In this document: positions 1-12,095 of the stretch, piece by piece | Layout: each line of letters opens with the position of its first letter | Numbering within the stretch: the first letter of the stretch is position 1 | DNA from: Siphonodentalium dalli | Lineage: Eukaryota > Mollusca > Scaphopoda > Gadilida > Siphonodentaliidae | Length of the DNA: 64,000 nucleotides | Direction of reading: 5' to 3' | NCBI GenBank assembly: GCA_032622095.1 | Contig: CP136065.1 | Coordinates: forward strand, 206,502,151 to 206,566,150 | The notes under the pieces: generated by a model | Seen by the model: only the letters and a program-made list of their open reading frames with translations | What the model was told of the DNA's origin: nothing | Database searches by the model: none | Translations under genes and position numbers: made by a program

Positions 1-500
1 AATTCAGATTTGTGAAAATGGGATCACAACATCAAGGGCAGAGCCAGGGACATAACTATTTCACTCCATAGTAATTCTTAAAACATTGTTTGCAAGAACT
101 AGTTGGCTTAGTTAGCATGGAATATTATGTTCTTGTTTCACTGTTATTCAGATTGGTTCACCAGGTCAAATAGGGGCAAAGCGAAGGACTGTTTCCCTCC
201 ATAATGATTCTTAATATGCTTCCTTCACAAGAACCATCAAGTCTATTTTACTGATATTTAGTATGGAGGGTTCTTTGATGACTGGGATTCAAATTTATTC
301 ACATGGGGTCACCAGGTTAAATAGGGCGGGACCAGGGAAATAACTACTTATCTCTATAGTAATTCTTAAAATGTTTTCTCAAGAGAGGTTGGACAATTTA
401 GCTTACATATATTATGGATGGTCCTTTGGTGACTGAGATTCAGATTTGTTAAAATGAGGCCAACATGTCAAGAAATGGCGGGGCTGCAGGGATTTACCAC
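1..500. repeat. diverged tandem repeat, period about 141-146 bp
   Basis: About three and a half copies begin with ATTCAGATTTG or close variants near 3, 145, 288 and 429. Each is followed by a GGTCACCAGGTNAAATAGGG-like block and a TAGTAATTCTTAAAA-like block. The copies are strongly diverged and no coding frame is present. The array may continue left of the window. Confidence 0.7.
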
Positions 501-724
501 TTTCTGTCTAAAACATCATTGATATATCAAACTCATTAAAACATCTAACCACCTGACTGAATAATCTGACATACCGCGTTTAGGGTCCATGGATAATTGG
601 GCTTCAAATATGTCTAAATGGTTTTAAAAAATTGTGAGATTGGAAATTTCCAACAATTGAGAAAGTTTGAGGTGTTGGTTGTGAAATTCCAACTTAAGTG
701 ACTAAGGGAGGTGCGCGAAATAGT
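501..724. other. no recognisable feature
   Basis: AT-rich spacer between the tandem repeat and the foldback element. I see no gene or clear repeat. Confidence 0.5.
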
Positions 725-2850
725 AGCTGGTCGATAAAATGTTTTACCTAGAAGAAATTTAGACTAAGTTGGTTTGTATACCATTTTGAAGAGGATGGCA
801 GCCAAAATGGCGGCCGGTAGTGAATTTGTTTACGTTTTTTACTAGTATTTTTAAGATAAGATTTTGCTGTTTGGAACTGGTTGAGAATTGTGACTTTATT
901 TTGTATTTAGCATGTTAAATGACATTTGAAGCAATGAAATATGCCATTCATGGGGTCCCAACCCTTTCCGATCACTCAAAAATTCGATTTTACAGAACGC
1001 GGTATAACGTATCACAAAGTATCACCATTGGGATTCTAGTCATATTTCATCAAGAAATTGGAAGAACTGCGCAATGTAAGTGATGCTTTCTATCTTTTAT
1101 GGATATTCCAACTCAAATGTACCAAAATTGTCACTTTGGCTCAAAATGGCTGCCAAAATGGTGACCAATATATGAAAAATGGTAAATATTGTCCCAGCGT
1201 ACCATGCAACTGCTTACAAGTTGTGGTTGACGGACGCAATTGACTATTCTGTATTATATACATTGAATACTAACATTTCTCGCAAAAAGTCACTGTTCAG
1301 GTTTGAACCATTTTTAAAAAGTAAAATGGATCTAACTTTGGTATCAAAGGTGTTCATTGTTTGGATATGTGCTAACTGTGTCACACTGAGGTGTTTTAGA
1401 CAATATTGCTCAAGATGGCTTGCAAAATGGCAACCGAATTTGGTAATATGTTGATTTGTCACATATTTTTCGAACATTAGTCACTGCTGTTCCGAAAAGG
1501 TAGCAGATTGTGACTCACTTGGTTATTAAACATGCTACTTTGTCAACTAAATGTTCTATTCTGGTTGTCCCAGTACCCTAAGAGGCACGAACAGTTCATT
1601 TAAGGGATGCATTATGGATTTTGCCGAAAACTTCTTTTGGGATTCTTTTGTGATTTGTCATGCCTCATAACGTACTGGGACAACCAGAATATAACAATTG
1701 GTTGTCAGTTGATTAAGTAGCATGTTTAATAACCAAGTGAGTCACAATTTGCAACCTTTTCGGAACAGCTTAGAATAATGCTCGGAATAAATGTTACAAA
1801 TCAACTTTTTACCAAATTTGGTTGCCATTTTGCAAGCCATCTTGAGTAATTTTGTCTAAATCTCCTCAGTGTCACATATTTAAGATATATCAAAATAAAA
1901 AGCACATTTGATACCAAAGATAGTTCCATTTTACTTGAAAAAATGTTGCAAACCTGAAAAGTGATTTTTTTGCCGATTTTGATGCCAAGTTTGTGATAAA
2001 AAAAAATCCCATAATTCTGGTAATTCCAGTTGTTAAAATAGTAAAAATTAATCAAGGTGCATCATAAATGTTAGTATTCAATGTATATAAGACAGAATAG
2101 TCAATTTTATTCAACAACCACAACTTATAAGCGGTTGCATGGCACGCTGGTGCAATATTTACCATTTTTCATATATTGGCCGCCATTTTGGCAGCCATTT
2201 TGAGCCAAAGTGACAATTTTGATACCATTGAGTCGGAATATCCATAAGAAATAGAATGCGTCACTTACATTGCACAGTCCTTCCAATTTCTTGATGAAAT
2301 GTGACTATAATCCCAATGGTGATTTTTTTGTGAAATGTTACACCGCATTCTGTAAACTCGATTTTTTTGAATGACCGGAAGGTGTGGGGACCCCACTGAT
2401 GGCATATTTATTTCCCCGATGGTCAGTTAACATGCTAAATACAACATAAAGTCACAATTCTCAACCAGTTCCAAACAGCAGAAACTTATCTTAAAGATAT
2501 CAGTAAAAAATTCCACTTCCCGTCGACATTTTGGCTGCCATCTTTGGCGGTGAGTTCCAATTTTGGCATAAAAATGTGGCGTTATGTCTTAGCTTCACAA
2601 AAATGTATACATATGTATACAGATGACAAGATATTCTCACTATAATTGCATCAAATTGCAACAAAACTGACTCAACGGGAAATGACAGCCATTTTGGACG
2701 CCATCTTGAATTACAAAAAATGCTGAAAGAGGATTTTAGCGGATTTTGGATATGTTATAGAGTATATCTTCCTCTTCAAAATGATATATAAACCAACTTA
2801 GTCCGAATTTATTCTAGGTTGACCCTAAAATTTGAGTTTATCGACCAGAC
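725..2850. mobile_element. 2.1-kb foldback element (long inverted repeat), no transposase
   Basis: The left arm (about 725-1576) is the reverse complement of the right arm (about 1672-2850). Examples are GGTTGTCCCAGTAC at 1563 against GTACTGGGACAACC at 1672, and the outer GGTCGATAAA-like end against TTTATCGACC at 2836. The loop is about 95 nt. The right arm carries about 220 bp (2545-2765) with no left partner. Both arms contain the string GGCAGCCATTTTG or its complement. No transposase frame is visible, so this is a non-autonomous foldback or MITE-like element. A relic of its right end lies at 27340-27512. Confidence 0.8.
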
Positions 2851-4452
2851 TAAAAGGATTTACAAACTTGGGAGTCCGGTCGGGAGGGGACCCGTTATGA
2901 ACTGGAGAGGGGATGGGGTGATCAATAGTGTACAGTTGGTAATTTCAAGGTGAATATTCACCGATCTACATACACGAAGCCTCTCTAGCCACATGTCCTG
3001 TTTAGAACTACTTCGTTTAAAGTGATTATGACATGTTCTGACTGTTATGGTCTCCAGAGTCCCAGTCTTTTCAGCCTTTGTAGTCATGTGAGCTACCCCA
3101 CAGACATTGACTGTCTTGTATAACCGAGTGGAAGAATCCATTCAGTATATAGAAAGGGTTAAAGTCGTAGCCCGGCCACTGTAAATATGAACAACAGTTT
3201 CTAACTTTAGTGTGTATTTCATAATAGTAGTTCATATTAAACGGACATGGTTCATGCGAACCTCCAATTTTTTTTCTACGTAATTTGGAGCAACGGGTAC
3301 GATAGGTCGATAAATAAACGAACTATTGATATATCGGCTTCATATGTTCTGAAAAAACTCTTGCAAAAGTCGCAGCCATTATTCAGCCGTTTTTAACTTT
3401 TCGCCAGAAGTCAGATAACGCTTTTTATTGCTACCATATCAGGAATAGATTACTACGGAACGCTCTTTTCTGTTCCAAGTCGCGCAAATGCCGGTTTTTT
3501 GTTTGGGACCCAAACACCGTATTCACAGTTGTATTTTTCATTACTTCAAATATTAGTTCAAATATTTATCGACCTATTTTATACTGAGAATAATTCAAAA
3601 GCGAATAATATTATGTGTATGTTGGAGCCCAAACCGCCATGTGGCTTTAATCACATATACAAATATGGTAAATAAAAACGATCCAACATTTGTTTCCGTC
3701 AAGCATAAGATCAAATATACACCAGTTGTTGGCAAAAGCCGATGACCATATACACACATGAGGTAGCACACTGACTCCTTGTGTGTTGAAAGCTGACACA
3801 TGCATGTTTACCATAAACATCACTCGTAACTGGGTAAACATATTGTAAAATCTCTTACTTCACAGAACGCAACATAACATGAGCCACAATTTATGAAGGC
3901 AATATCAATCCTGAAAATTTGGCAAAATCATCATTTCAGTTAAAATAAACACGGTTCCGGTTCGTTGCCACGAATGTAGCTTCTCCTGGGCTTCAATCGC
4001 TTAGCGCACAATCCCATTGTTGCAATCTTTCCCTGATTTTTGGTAAAGCACACCAATTCCCAAGGCTGGCGAAGGAATAGTTCAGTGATTATCCCATTGT
4101 TAGGCACACGCAACTCATAACAGACAAATCGCACGGGCGCTTCAAAGTGGGACCAGTCCGTGTTGTTTCTGACATATCTATTCACACTCAACGGCGATCA
4201 GTTCATGTTAATCACGTTGTTGGGCGTGGCTAACCGGCTATTGTGTCCAATCGCGGCCAGCGCACGGATTGTGCGTCATGGTCAAAACACGCTCATCGGC
4301 ACATTTCTAGTTGATTGCATTACGTGGGATCAATTGTGCTCTAAGTCGGTCAGAGCACGCGAATAGTTCTTTACCAGAATAAATGTCGTCTTCGACTCGA
4401 TTGATTCTGATAAAGAACAATACTCAATACTACAATGTGCTCTAACCCTTAC
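2851..4452. other. no assured gene; possible minus-strand 3' sequence
   Basis: Two open minus-strand frames occur, at 2860-3141 and 3940-4191. The second would read into a 3' region of the lectin gene just upstream (4453-4676), but I recognise no domain in either and see no clean splice acceptor joining them to it. Otherwise this is unremarkable sequence. Confidence 0.3.
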
Positions 4453-4676
4453 TTATACTTCGCACACATACCGACGCTTGTTCATGTTGCAGAAGGCGTC
4501 AAACATCATATACTGAGAATATGGGGTGGAGAACAGCATACCCATGCAATTTTGACTGCCACCATCGGGCTCGCCATCCGAGGTATCCCATTCAATCCAT
4601 GGGATAGTGGCACTCCTCGTCCAGTCTAGCATAACATTATTCGTGCCCAAGTCCTTGCCGTCTATCCACAAGTCAG
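4453..4676 (-). CDS. C-type lectin domain, C-terminal half (last visible exon)
   Basis: This exon starts after a CATTTTACAG acceptor in phase 1 and joins in frame to the exon at 7135-7329. It encodes the second half of a C-type lectin-like domain: LWIDGKDL (equivalent of the WIGL region), then WIEWDTSDGEPDGGSQNC, FDAFC and YVCEV. Three of the four canonical domain cysteines are here (NC, FC, VC); the first is in the upstream exon. In the family, EPN or QPD plus WND bind Ca2+ and sugar. Here the first motif is EPD, and no WND precedes the third cysteine, so sugar binding is uncertain. A TAA stop at 4453-4455 follows CEV. GAA|GTATAAG just before it could instead be a splice donor to a further exon. 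The product is presumably secreted or cell-surface. Confidence 0.85.
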
Positions 4677-4720
4677 CTGTAAAATGAAGCATGTATGTAT
4701 TACCTATTTGCATCTACCTT

Positions 4721-4868
4721 GGTAAATCCACATGTAGTGGTACGGTACATATCACATGGTAAATCCACATGTAGTGGTACGGTACATATAACATGGTAAA
4801 TCCACATGTAGTGGTACGGTATATATCACATGGTAAATCCACATGTAGTGGTACGGTACATATCACAT
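4721..4868. repeat. 37-bp minisatellite, four copies
   Basis: Four nearly identical units, each containing CCACATGTAGTGGTACGG, lie in the intron next to the C-terminal lectin exon, ending at the start of the MITE at 4868. Confidence 0.9.
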
Positions 4869-5336
4869 TAAAGATGCATTATCCGAATTAACGCTCCTAA
4901 ATTAATATTTCGCTGGCTTCCGGGGTAAAAGATATTTGCTTCGAGTCGAGGAATCCACCCATCAAAGCTCAAGAGTGATCAGATATCGATTTTTGACGCT
5001 TGTTACTTCTCGAGATGTGCAATTGTTGTGGCCCAGAAAAAACGTCGTCAAACGGACGGTTTCGGACAAAATTGCAGATGAAGATGGCTAACCCTAAAAT
5101 CAAGTGATAATATATACGGCCAAATTACGTGATACTCAAGTGATAATACGGCTATATTTCTTTGAACAAAATGTTGATAAATAACACGTTGTGGGAAATT
5201 TGATACCATAGTTGACAGTGGTTAGCATTATTTTGTTGCAATTAATTCATTCTGATAACTGAAGCGTATTTTGAAGAAATTTTGTTGTTGTATCTCAATG
5301 ATATGGGGACCGTCTGATCGGATTGAGTACCTTTAA
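4868..5336. mobile_element. TTAA-flanked MITE, family A
   Basis: It starts TTAAAGATGCATTATCCG and ends GGATTGAGTACCTTTAA. The inside shares TTCGAGTCGAGGAA and CACCCATCAAAGCT with the elements at 7451-7927 and 36323-36560. TTAA at both ends and the lack of coding capacity suggest a piggyBac-type non-autonomous element. It lies in a lectin intron. Confidence 0.65.
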
Positions 5337-5703
5337 CCCATCAGAGTGATTGCCAAACCAGTTCATACTATACTAAGAAGACGGCAATTCATGTATCGTC
5401 GGTCGCGATCAGAAAAGTCGTAAAACTATGTTGGTTTGAACTTTTTCATTGTTGATTCGGAATCTACGGTCCCAATTATTACCAATGGTAAACTATTATC
5501 CTGCATGGCAATTATTGTCCAACGAAAAATCTTTTTAGATATGTGACAAATTTTCGTATTTCCGATTGTGTATAATCCTAATTCATAAACGTTGCAAAAA
5601 TTATACATTTATGAACTAGAATAATTTAACGTTTCCGCCGTTTAATAAATCACGTATTTAAGAATCATGGCGAGTCGTAATAAATCTTCCAGCGTCTAGC
5701 TTT
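5337..5703. other. intronic spacer, no feature seen
   Basis: Within the 4677-7134 lectin intron, between a MITE and a tandem array. Nothing recognisable. Confidence 0.5.
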
Positions 5704-6635
5704 CGTCACATGCTTAGTACAATTTCCCCGAATTGTTGATCAGTTGAATTTAACACAATCACTACCCTGAATGGTTGTTCTGCCGATTTCAACCTCAGCA
5801 TAACATGTTGCTCAGAAAGAGAGACAACTTTATTTTCGTATTTCGTCACATGCTTGCTACAATTGTCCCGAACTGTTGCTCAGTTGAATTTAACACAATC
5901 ACTACCCTGAATGGTTGTTCTGCCGATTTCAACCTCAGCATAACATGTTGCTCAGAAAGAGAGACAACTTTATTTTCGTATTTCGTCACATGCTTGCTAC
6001 AATTGTCCCGAACTGTTGCTCAGTTGAATTTAACACAATCACTACCCTGAAAGGTTGTTCTGTCGATTTCAACCTCAGCATAACATGTTGCTCAGAAAGA
6101 GAGACAACTTTATTTTCGTATTTCGTCACATGCTTAGTACAATTTACCCGAATTGTTTCTCAGTTGAATTTAACACAATCACTACCCTGAATGGTTGTTC
6201 TGCCGATTTCAACCTCTGCATAACATGTTGCTCAGAAAGAGAGAGAACTTTATTTTCGTATTTCGTCATGCTTACTACACTTGTCCCGAACTGTTGCTCA
6301 GTTGAATTTAACACAATCACTACCCTTAATGGTTGTTCCGCTGATTTCAACCTCAACATATTAATTTGTTGCTCAGAAAGATAGACAACTTTATTTTCGT
6401 ATTTCGTCACATGCTTGCTACAATTACCCCGGACGATTGATCACTTGACTTGAACCCCTGTACTACCCTGGATGGTTGCTCTTTTTTAGTTCAGCATAAC
6501 GTGTTGCTCAGACGGAGACATTTCTTGTTCGATATAGCACAAAGCACCAAGCACGAATGTTTTCTCAGTTGAGTTTAACATCAGAATAACGTGTTTCTCA
6601 GAGAGAACATATTTATGGTGTCACGTAAAATTGTC
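5704..6635. repeat. 140-bp tandem repeat, about 5.5 good copies plus decayed ones
   Basis: Units begin CGTCACATGCTT at 5704, about 5846, 5986, 6126 and 6403, with a slightly shorter variant at 6264. They contain CAGTTGAATTTAACACAATC and ACATGTTGCTCAGAAAGAGA. The units from 6403 onward are increasingly diverged. Because 140 is not a multiple of three, similar open frames recur in successive phases; these are repeat artefacts. Intronic in the lectin gene. Confidence 0.9.
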
Positions 6636-6744
6636 GACATGGTAATACGTTAAAGTGTCTCCAGTATTCTCGTTGAGAGCCCATTGTCACCATAATCGGT
6701 TCAAAATCGGTCTCAATCTGACGAATTGACATTCTGGTAGGTAA

Positions 6745-7130
6745 ATATAATGACACACTTACTGGTAATTAAATACAATTACACACTTACTGGTGAGTAA
6801 ATACAATCACAAACTTACTGGTGAGTAAATACTAAATACAATTGCACACTTACTGGTGAGTAAATACAATTTACACACTTACTGGTAATTAAATACAAAG
6901 GCACACTTACTGGTAAGTAAATACAACGACACACTTACTATAGAGTAAATCAATTACACACTTACTGGTAATTAAATACAAATATACACTTACTGGTAAT
7001 TAAACACAATTAAACACTTACTGGTGAGTAAATACAATTTACACACTTACTGGTAATTAAATACAATGGCATACTTACTGGTAAGTAAATACAATGACAC
7101 ACTTACTGGTAACTAAATACAATTACACAC
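6745..7130. repeat. minisatellite (about 24-28 bp) built on a splice-donor-like motif
   Basis: Thirteen units carry ACTTACTGGTAA/GTGAGT followed by TAAATACAA. Read on the minus strand, nearly every unit gives CCA|GTAAGTGT. That is the same sequence as the true 5' splice site of the adjacent lectin exon (CCCA|GTAAGTGT at 7135/7134), and the array begins immediately downstream of that donor. The ACTTAC...GTAAGT dyad also places donor-like motifs on the plus strand. Confidence 0.9.
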
Positions 7131-7134
7131 TTAC

Positions 7135-7329
7135 TGGGAGATGTATAGCCCTGTTCAGCCAAAATCGGCTCCAAGTCGGTCAGCATCTGACGATTTGTTA
7201 TGGTAATGAGATGAGCTCCGTCGTCCCCACATTTGTTCCGAGCGGTGTCGCCGGTTACGAACGTAGAAGGAGTGAATTTCAGGAAGCGTGTCTGGCCATC
7301 CAGAATATATTTTGAATATCCGGGAGGAC
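7135..7329 (-). CDS. C-type lectin domain, N-terminal half (internal exon)
   Basis: A 195-bp phase 1-1 exon. The acceptor is TGTCTACACAG and the donor CCCA|GTAAGTGT. It encodes PPGYSKYILDGQTRFLKF followed by TARNKCGDDGAHLITITN and TDLEPILAEQGYTSP. This matches the first half of a C-type lectin domain: the beta-1 region, then helix alpha-1 with the first conserved cysteine (NKC), GAHL, and helix alpha-2. It joins in frame to the stalk exon at 12096-12338 upstream and the exon at 4453-4676 downstream, giving a complete domain of about 138 residues. The next intron (2.46 kb) is filled with three tandem arrays and a MITE. Confidence 0.88.
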
Positions 7330-7450
7330 CTGTGTAGACATAATGACACACACCAATTGAATCATAATGAGCAGTATAATTCGCGGACTACTGTAAAACA
7401 CTTGTTTTTCACTTATTTAGCCACGATACTAACGTTATTTGTCGATAACA

Positions 7451-7927
7451 TTAAAGGTACTCAACCCGATAAAACTCCTCTCAATTACTATTTCAATGGC
7501 TTCGGGGGTCAAAAATATTTGATTCGAGTCGAGGAAGTCACCCATCAAAGCTCAGATTTGTTAGATATCGATTTTAGAAATCTATTATTTTTCATTATCG
7601 GGAATTCTTCCTGGCCCAGTACGTAGTCAATTATTACCACTTGATTATAGAGTTATCCATCCTTGTCTGTTTGAATAGAATTTTGGCGTAAAATCTCGAG
7701 CATGTTACCAAATTGACGGCAGTTATAAGTACTCATCTCGAGAACATAAGAATTTTCAAAAATCAATATCTAATAACTCTGAGCTTTGTTTGATGGGTTC
7801 CTCGACTCGAATCAAATATTTTTTACCCCCAAAGCCAAAGAAATAGTAATATAGGACCCTCTGATCGGATTGTTGTTGTTGGAATCTGTTGAGATGGGGA
7901 CCCTCTTTACGGGTTGAGTACCTTTAA
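7451..7927. mobile_element. TTAA-flanked MITE, family A, with inverted halves
   Basis: Perfect terminal inverted repeats TTAAAGGTACTCAACCCG and CGGGTTGAGTACCTTTAA. The halves at about 7480-7600 and 7740-7860 are also inverted copies of each other, sharing TTCGAGTCGAGGAA. It is 477 bp, non-coding, and intronic in the lectin gene. Confidence 0.8.
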
Positions 7928-8950
7928 TCGATGTCGGTCACTCTTACATATAGGACCGACCCGCGCTAATATGCATTTCCACGCGCGTTCCGATCAGTAC
8001 CAGCAGGTAATAAACAACTAATTATATAGAGTTACGCTTCCTCAATTTGTGTAGGGAAACCCGACTCAGCATAAAAAAAAAAGTCTGGCTGCTGATTGGT
8101 TGATTATCTTTGAGGGAAAAGTCCCTGATCGGGAATAGAAACCCATAACCTACATTCATAAAATGGCGATCATTTATGCTTGGATGGCCAGGAAGAGTCA
8201 GGTCGGGTCCCGAAGTTATGGAATGGGTCTAAATATTTTTATGCTGCTGATTTTGTCCAGTAAATGGGGGTAGTTGTGGAAATGCAAGATTATTGTTTTT
8301 AAAAAATACCGCAAAAGGCTTGTTTGTTGTTAGCTATACTGGTCTATCGGATAACGTTCAAAGGGGAAATTGACCACTTTAAGTTCAAATAGGCTTAACC
8401 CATAGCCGGCGGGACTTACAGTTAACACTGTCGCCGATGCAAAAATAATTAGTTGTTTGTAATCTATAGACCAAACATGATTAACGACCGATCAATACAA
8501 ACGATGAAAGTGAAGTTTATCTTCAACTGGATGAGTAATTGACAGGTGTTCTCCCTAAGACGTAAGTGCTGATAACAAGGAATGTAGCAATGTTATTGCT
8601 ATTGATCCATATTGGTGAACATTATTCGTTTTTTTAACAATATGATCATTCAAATATAAGAAATAATTCTTGTTTAGATTGATGTTATTAGTCTTAGCAT
8701 TAGTTTTAACCGAATAGTTTGAAGACAAATCTAATATAAAGCGCTATACGCTATATAGAATTATATACACGGATTATAGAATTTGTACTCTGTTTGCGGT
8801 TCAAACTGCAACACCTTAATAAAAGAAAATAGAAATTTCTCAAATAACTCCAGTGGACAACTGAACATCATACGAAATTAATATCTCATTCTTATATAAG
8901 CAACTGAGCCACAGGCGTTCTTTGGTATGCATGTGACATATCGATGAGAG
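7928..8950. other. intronic sequence, nothing recognised
   Basis: Part of the 7330-12095 lectin intron. No coding frame, RNA gene or clear repeat seen. Confidence 0.5.
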
Positions 8951-9050
8951 TGTGCATTCATAAACTTACAATCGATTACCGCACACAAGTATGCATTCCT
9001 AAACATGCCATCGATTACCATACATCAGTATGCATTCATAAACTTACAAT
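8951..9050. repeat. 39-40 bp tandem repeat, about 2.5 copies
   Basis: TGCATTCATAAACTTACAAT-like units start at 8951, 8991 and 9030, with ATCGATTACC between them. The array abuts the poly(A) end of the LINE beginning at 9053. Confidence 0.8.
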
Positions 9051-9052
9051 TT

Positions 9053-11978
9053 AATTTTTTTTTTATTGGGATAAAAAACATTGATTAATACATCACAAAA
9101 CTGTAATGACATAAATTTCATGAATGTTTTTAGTACAATTAAGGTAAAGAAATTACATGACATATGAAGAAAATACTGTCATATAATATAATTCTTCCTC
9201 ACATGGTTCTGCGATGAGTGTCTACTCGAAATAAAAGTTTGGAGGTAACCCATTTGTTTTGATTTTTTTTAATATTAAGCTATCATTTAACAGAATGACT
9301 TGTTATCACATGGGATGATGGTTATCTACCGATGTCTGCTTTTGACTTTTAATTTGTTTGATGGCAGTGGATAAACAATAGGCAATAGGAACCATGTTAG
9401 CCATACACAATGTAACAAAAGTCCATCTCTGACAACAACTCAGTGCGACCTGTCAGGAGTCCCCCTCTCTGATTTGCCAAGGGCTCGTCCAAGAGTGAAA
9501 TTCGACAAGTTGCTAGGTTGTTGGAAGAGATGAACTCCTGCGACATACATGTATGTGGGCCTACATACAGTATTTTTGATTTATATTTATGAGTACAAAT
9601 TGCCGTGGAACTGCCAGAAAACATATGTGAAAGAGAAGACCAGGAAAGTTTTTGTAATCATGATATTATTGTTCAAAAAATATTTTCTATCATATTCCAT
9701 CTATCATGAAAAAGGATGTCTTTTTTCGATGCAAATTATTTTTGGCGAGGCTTGTTCTACTGTCATTTAATACATAAGCCATTCTTGAAATCCATTAAAA
9801 GTTGGATCTCTATTTATTTTTGCTGGAGAAAATATATCGTTTGAATAGTAGGAGGCAAATATGCCACAAGTTGTCTTGAGTGTTGTATGTGTCATATATT
9901 CCAAAATTCACAATTTCTGGTGAAATTTTCAATATCAGGTCACATTTTTCTTTATTTTTGTGTTGAAATTCAAGTAGAATAGATTTTGTAACTGTACAAT
10001 CATAAAACAAGTGTAGTATGGTTTCTCTATCCGACTGACATAATGTACAAATGGCTGTTTATGACAGCTTCAGTTGAAACAGTTTTGCATTGGCATAGAG
10101 GATATTGCGGTTAATTTTGTACTGGAGTGATATGAGACTACTGTCATTAGTAAATGTGTAGATATTAGTATAGATTTTTTTCCAGTCTTCTTCGGAAAAT
10201 ATTTTATCAAGATTTTCGCCCACTTTTTCGGCGAAGCAGTTGGAATTGTGCAATAAATTTGAAAACATTTTGGATAAACTGTTTTGCATGTTTTTACACA
10301 ATTCTTCAATGTTTCTAGATTATTATTTGTAATGGTATCAAGTCTCATATTCTCATTCACAAATGTTTCCATGCACGAGGTATGGCGGCTAACAGTCATT
10401 GATATGTGGTGAAAGGAATTTTAATAGTGTATCATTGACAAAATTCATCATAATTCAATAGGCCTGAGTTATCCTTCATGAGGCCATTCATATAATATAT
10501 TTCATTTTCTATAAGGTTTCTATTGTAAAATAGCTTTTTGTTAATAAGAATCTTTGGATTGTAAAATAGAGGTTCACATCGAATGTCTGAAGGGGTTGTG
10601 GTGGGAAACTTTATGGAGGTTTGACCATGCTTGACGTACATCTTTCCTGAATGTGTTCATTTACTGCTTATCACATTTAGACCCTCGCTTCGATGATTCC
10701 ATATGTGTGGGCATCCATAAGGCTCTATATCATCCATTATTAGATATTTCCATCCTGCGCTAGTATTTGGGTCTACAAGTTTTTGTATCCAAGTCATATG
10801 CAGGGAATTGCTGAAAAAGTTTAAATGGGGAAATTTCAGTCCACCCTCTTCAATACTATTTATTATAACATTCCTTGGTATCTTATCTTTGTTACCGGAC
10901 CACACAAAATTGTAAGACAATTTGTTAAAATTGGTAGGGCAAGTGTTTTAACAACTGTTGTTTTTCCATATATGCTGAGGGATCTACAAGACCAGTCATT
11001 TAGTTGATTTTCTATTTTTTTTAAATTTTGTTTTATAATTATTTTCGAATAAATCAGTGTTGAATAAATTGAATTCTATACCAAGAATTGTAAAAGATTG
11101 GTTATGATTCCATATTGTTTTTGTTTTTGGTCAGTGTTCAACTCTTCAACACAACCCCTTTTTGTCCCAATCCATATAGCTTGTGTCTTGTCAAAGTTTA
11201 CCTTCAAAACTGAAAGTTTGGCAAATGCACTGAAGGTATTGAGGGTAGTATTGAGAGATTTTTCGTCATCCTGGAGGAAGAGGTTTGTGTCATCTGCATA
11301 TTGTGTCAATGAATATTCGGAATCATTAATTTTTATCCCATTGATGTCAGGATTAAATTTTATGCATACACTGAGTATTTCTACACATAGTATTAATAAA
11401 TATGGAGACAAAGGATACCCCTCTCTCACGCCTCTAAGGATGTCTATGTTGTTGGATATATTACCATTATTTATCACGTAACTGTATATATTTGTGTAAA
11501 ATGTTTTAATCCATTTTTTAATAGATGGTCCAAAATTAAAGAATTCTAGAATGTTTTGTATAAAATCCCATTCTAAAGAATCATATGCTTTTTCAAAATC
11601 TAATGTTGTTATAATTCCCGATAAATCATTCTGCTCACATTTTTGAATTAGGTAAAAAAATCAGTCTTGTTGCCTCCCCAATATATCGCCCAGACATAAA
11701 CCCAAGCTGAGTACAACTTATAAGTTTTTCTAGGTATTTTTTCATTTTATTGGCAATAACTGCTGATGCTATTTTAGTGTCTACATTAAGGAGCGAGATG
11801 GGTCGCCAGTTTTTCAAGTAGTGTTTACACTTATTTGCTTTTGGGATACAGGTAATTACACCGCATCTCTGAGTTATAGAGAGTTCTTCATTTTCATATC
11901 CGTGATTTAGAGAGTTGATTATATCGATGGTTCTTAAATATTGTTTTACAATAATCGCTTTTGCTAAATTTCACAAAG
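9053..11978 (-). pseudogene. 5'-truncated, decayed L1/Tx1-clade LINE (ORF2 remnant)
   Basis: Read on the minus strand from about 11978, broken frames give reverse transcriptase blocks in the right order. They are LSITQRCGVITCIPKA and NWRPISLLNVDTKIAS (about 11900-11760), QLGFMSGRYIGEATRLI, then GVREGYPLSPYLLILCVEIL and the catalytic QYADDTNLFL (11477-11076). Next come FVWSGNKDKIPRN and EEGGLKFPHL (10920-10657), and a C-terminal Cys-His segment CTLCQSDRETILHLFYDC near 10010. The blocks are typical of L1/Tx1 elements. Frameshifts separate the segments and the endonuclease end is missing, so it is inactive. The 3' end is a T-run on the plus strand at 9056. It lies in the lectin intron in the gene's own orientation. 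Confidence 0.88.
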
Positions 11979-12095
11979 AAACTCCTGACAGATCTTGAGA
12001 AAATCCATTTGAAATACCAGGAAATTTGGGAAAAACGTGCGTCTGACCCTTAACTGTATTTTTAAAGCAATACGAACAACTTTGGTCCCACTCAC

